Shown here one piece after another: positions 7,139 to 7,663 of a stretch of 7,663 nucleotides of DNA. Under the pieces are notes generated by a model. It was given only the letters and a program-made list of their open reading frames with translations. It was not told where the DNA came from and did no database searches. The position numbers and the translations under genes were made by a program. The first letter of the stretch is position 1. Each line of letters begins with the position of its first letter. Source of the stretch: Chryseobacterium sp. UBA6632 (lineage in GTDB: Bacteria; Bacteroidota; Bacteroidia; Flavobacteriales; Weeksellaceae); assembly GCA_002455915.1 (NCBI GenBank), contig DKLU01000062.1, positions 1 through 7,663 of the forward strand, in the 5' to 3' direction.

Positions 7139-7663
7139 ATGACGAGCAAGCTCACAAAAATATCCCTTCCGCTTAAGTTAACCTTCCTGATTTTTTCGAT
7201 GGTGCTAAACTGCATGGGCATTATCATTCTTCAACTTTCGGAGGCAAAAATCACCTATGAAAAGTTGGGTTTTTTAGAATCTTTTAAAGATCTTCCAATT
7301 GCATTTATTTCACTTTTTGCAGTGAATTTTATCAGTAAAACCGGAACAAAAAAATCATTGATTTTGGCATTAACAATTGTTGGGATTTGTTCATGTATTT
7401 TACCTTTTGTTGAAGTTTTTTGGTTTTACAAATTATGGTTTGCCATTATCGGAACGTGTTTCGCTCTTGGAAAAATTTGCGTATTTGGAATCATCAGAAA
7501 CAATATTTCAGAGGAAAAATCTTTAGCAAAAACGATGAATAATGTGGAAGCTTCCTTTATGATCGGGATTTTTGTGGTCAATACAGGGTTTGGCTGGCTT
7601 ATTTCCAGTGAATATTCAGAATATTGGAAATTTGGCTTTTTAGGAATTTCAGTTATTTCCTTC
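7139..7663 (+). CDS. Major facilitator superfamily transporter, N-terminal part (cut by window end)
   Basis: The open frame from ATG at 7139 runs without a stop to the last base, giving 175 residues of a protein that should be about 400 long if it is a full MFS transporter. Hydrophobic segments at about 13-33, 50-66, 72-90, 97-119, 137-156 and 163 onward fit the first six membrane helices. The short polar loop TGTKKS (68-73) between helices 2 and 3 sits where MFS motif A lies, in a weak form without the usual Asp and Arg. A charged loop, RNNISEEKSLAKTMNN (120-135), joins helices 4 and 5. There is no cleavable signal peptide; the inner membrane is the expected place. It is divergent from the susC operon and shares the 177-base intergenic region, so it may carry the sugar or disaccharide released by that system into the cytoplasm. 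The substrate is not readable, and a link to the operon is inference. The start lacks a Shine-Dalgarno sequence, and its leader is A/T-rich. Confidence 0.8.
   Translation, partial: MTSKLTKISLPLKLTFLIFSMVLNCMGIIILQLSEAKITYEKLGFLESFKDLPIAFISLFAVNFISKTGTKKSLILALTIVGICSCILPFVEVFWFYKLWFAIIGTCFALGKICVFGIIRNNISEEKSLAKTMNNVEASFMIGIFVVNTGFGWLISSEYSEYWKFGFLGISVISF

Overview
The window looks like chromosomal DNA of a member of the Bacteroidota, most likely a flavobacterium-type organism of the Chryseobacterium group. It is AT-rich, and it holds a SusC/SusD pair and several lipoproteins. Starts lack a Shine-Dalgarno sequence, some leaders are A-rich, and a promoter element of the TAnnTTTG type is present. 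The genus is inferred from the style of the proteins and was not checked by a search.

Layout. Positions 1-120 are non-coding and carry four scattered copies of a CRCAAAG word. Positions 121-6961 hold four genes on the minus strand, separated by only 11, 16 and 19 bases, so they very probably form one operon. In transcription order these are a SusC-like TonB-dependent transporter (4052-6961), a SusD-like lipoprotein (2490-4040), a PKD-like plus jelly-roll lipoprotein that is probably a surface glycan-binding protein (1595-2473), and a GH30 family glycosidase lipoprotein (121-1575). A 177-base intergenic region (6962-7138) separates the operon from a divergent plus-strand gene. That gene encodes the first 175 residues of a major facilitator superfamily transporter and is cut by the window end.

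Working together, this is a compact polysaccharide utilisation locus. The binding lipoprotein and SusD would capture a glycan at the cell surface, and SusC would pull oligosaccharides across the outer membrane using TonB energy. GH30 would cleave the glycan or its side branches, and the divergent MFS protein could move the resulting sugar across the inner membrane. The GH30 type (QNEP and FTEQW catalytic motifs) and the gene order suggest a beta-glucan with beta-1,6 linkages (pustulan, yeast or fungal glucan, or branched laminarin), but the substrate is inference. No dedicated regulator, GH3, GH16 or GH17 gene is visible inside the window.

I did not find a clearly new system here. The points most worth a second look are the binding protein of unassigned specificity, the 13-base perfect dyad just upstream of susC, the missing N-terminal extension of SusC, the difference in lipoprotein sorting signal between GH30 and its partners, and the CRCAAAG repeat cluster.
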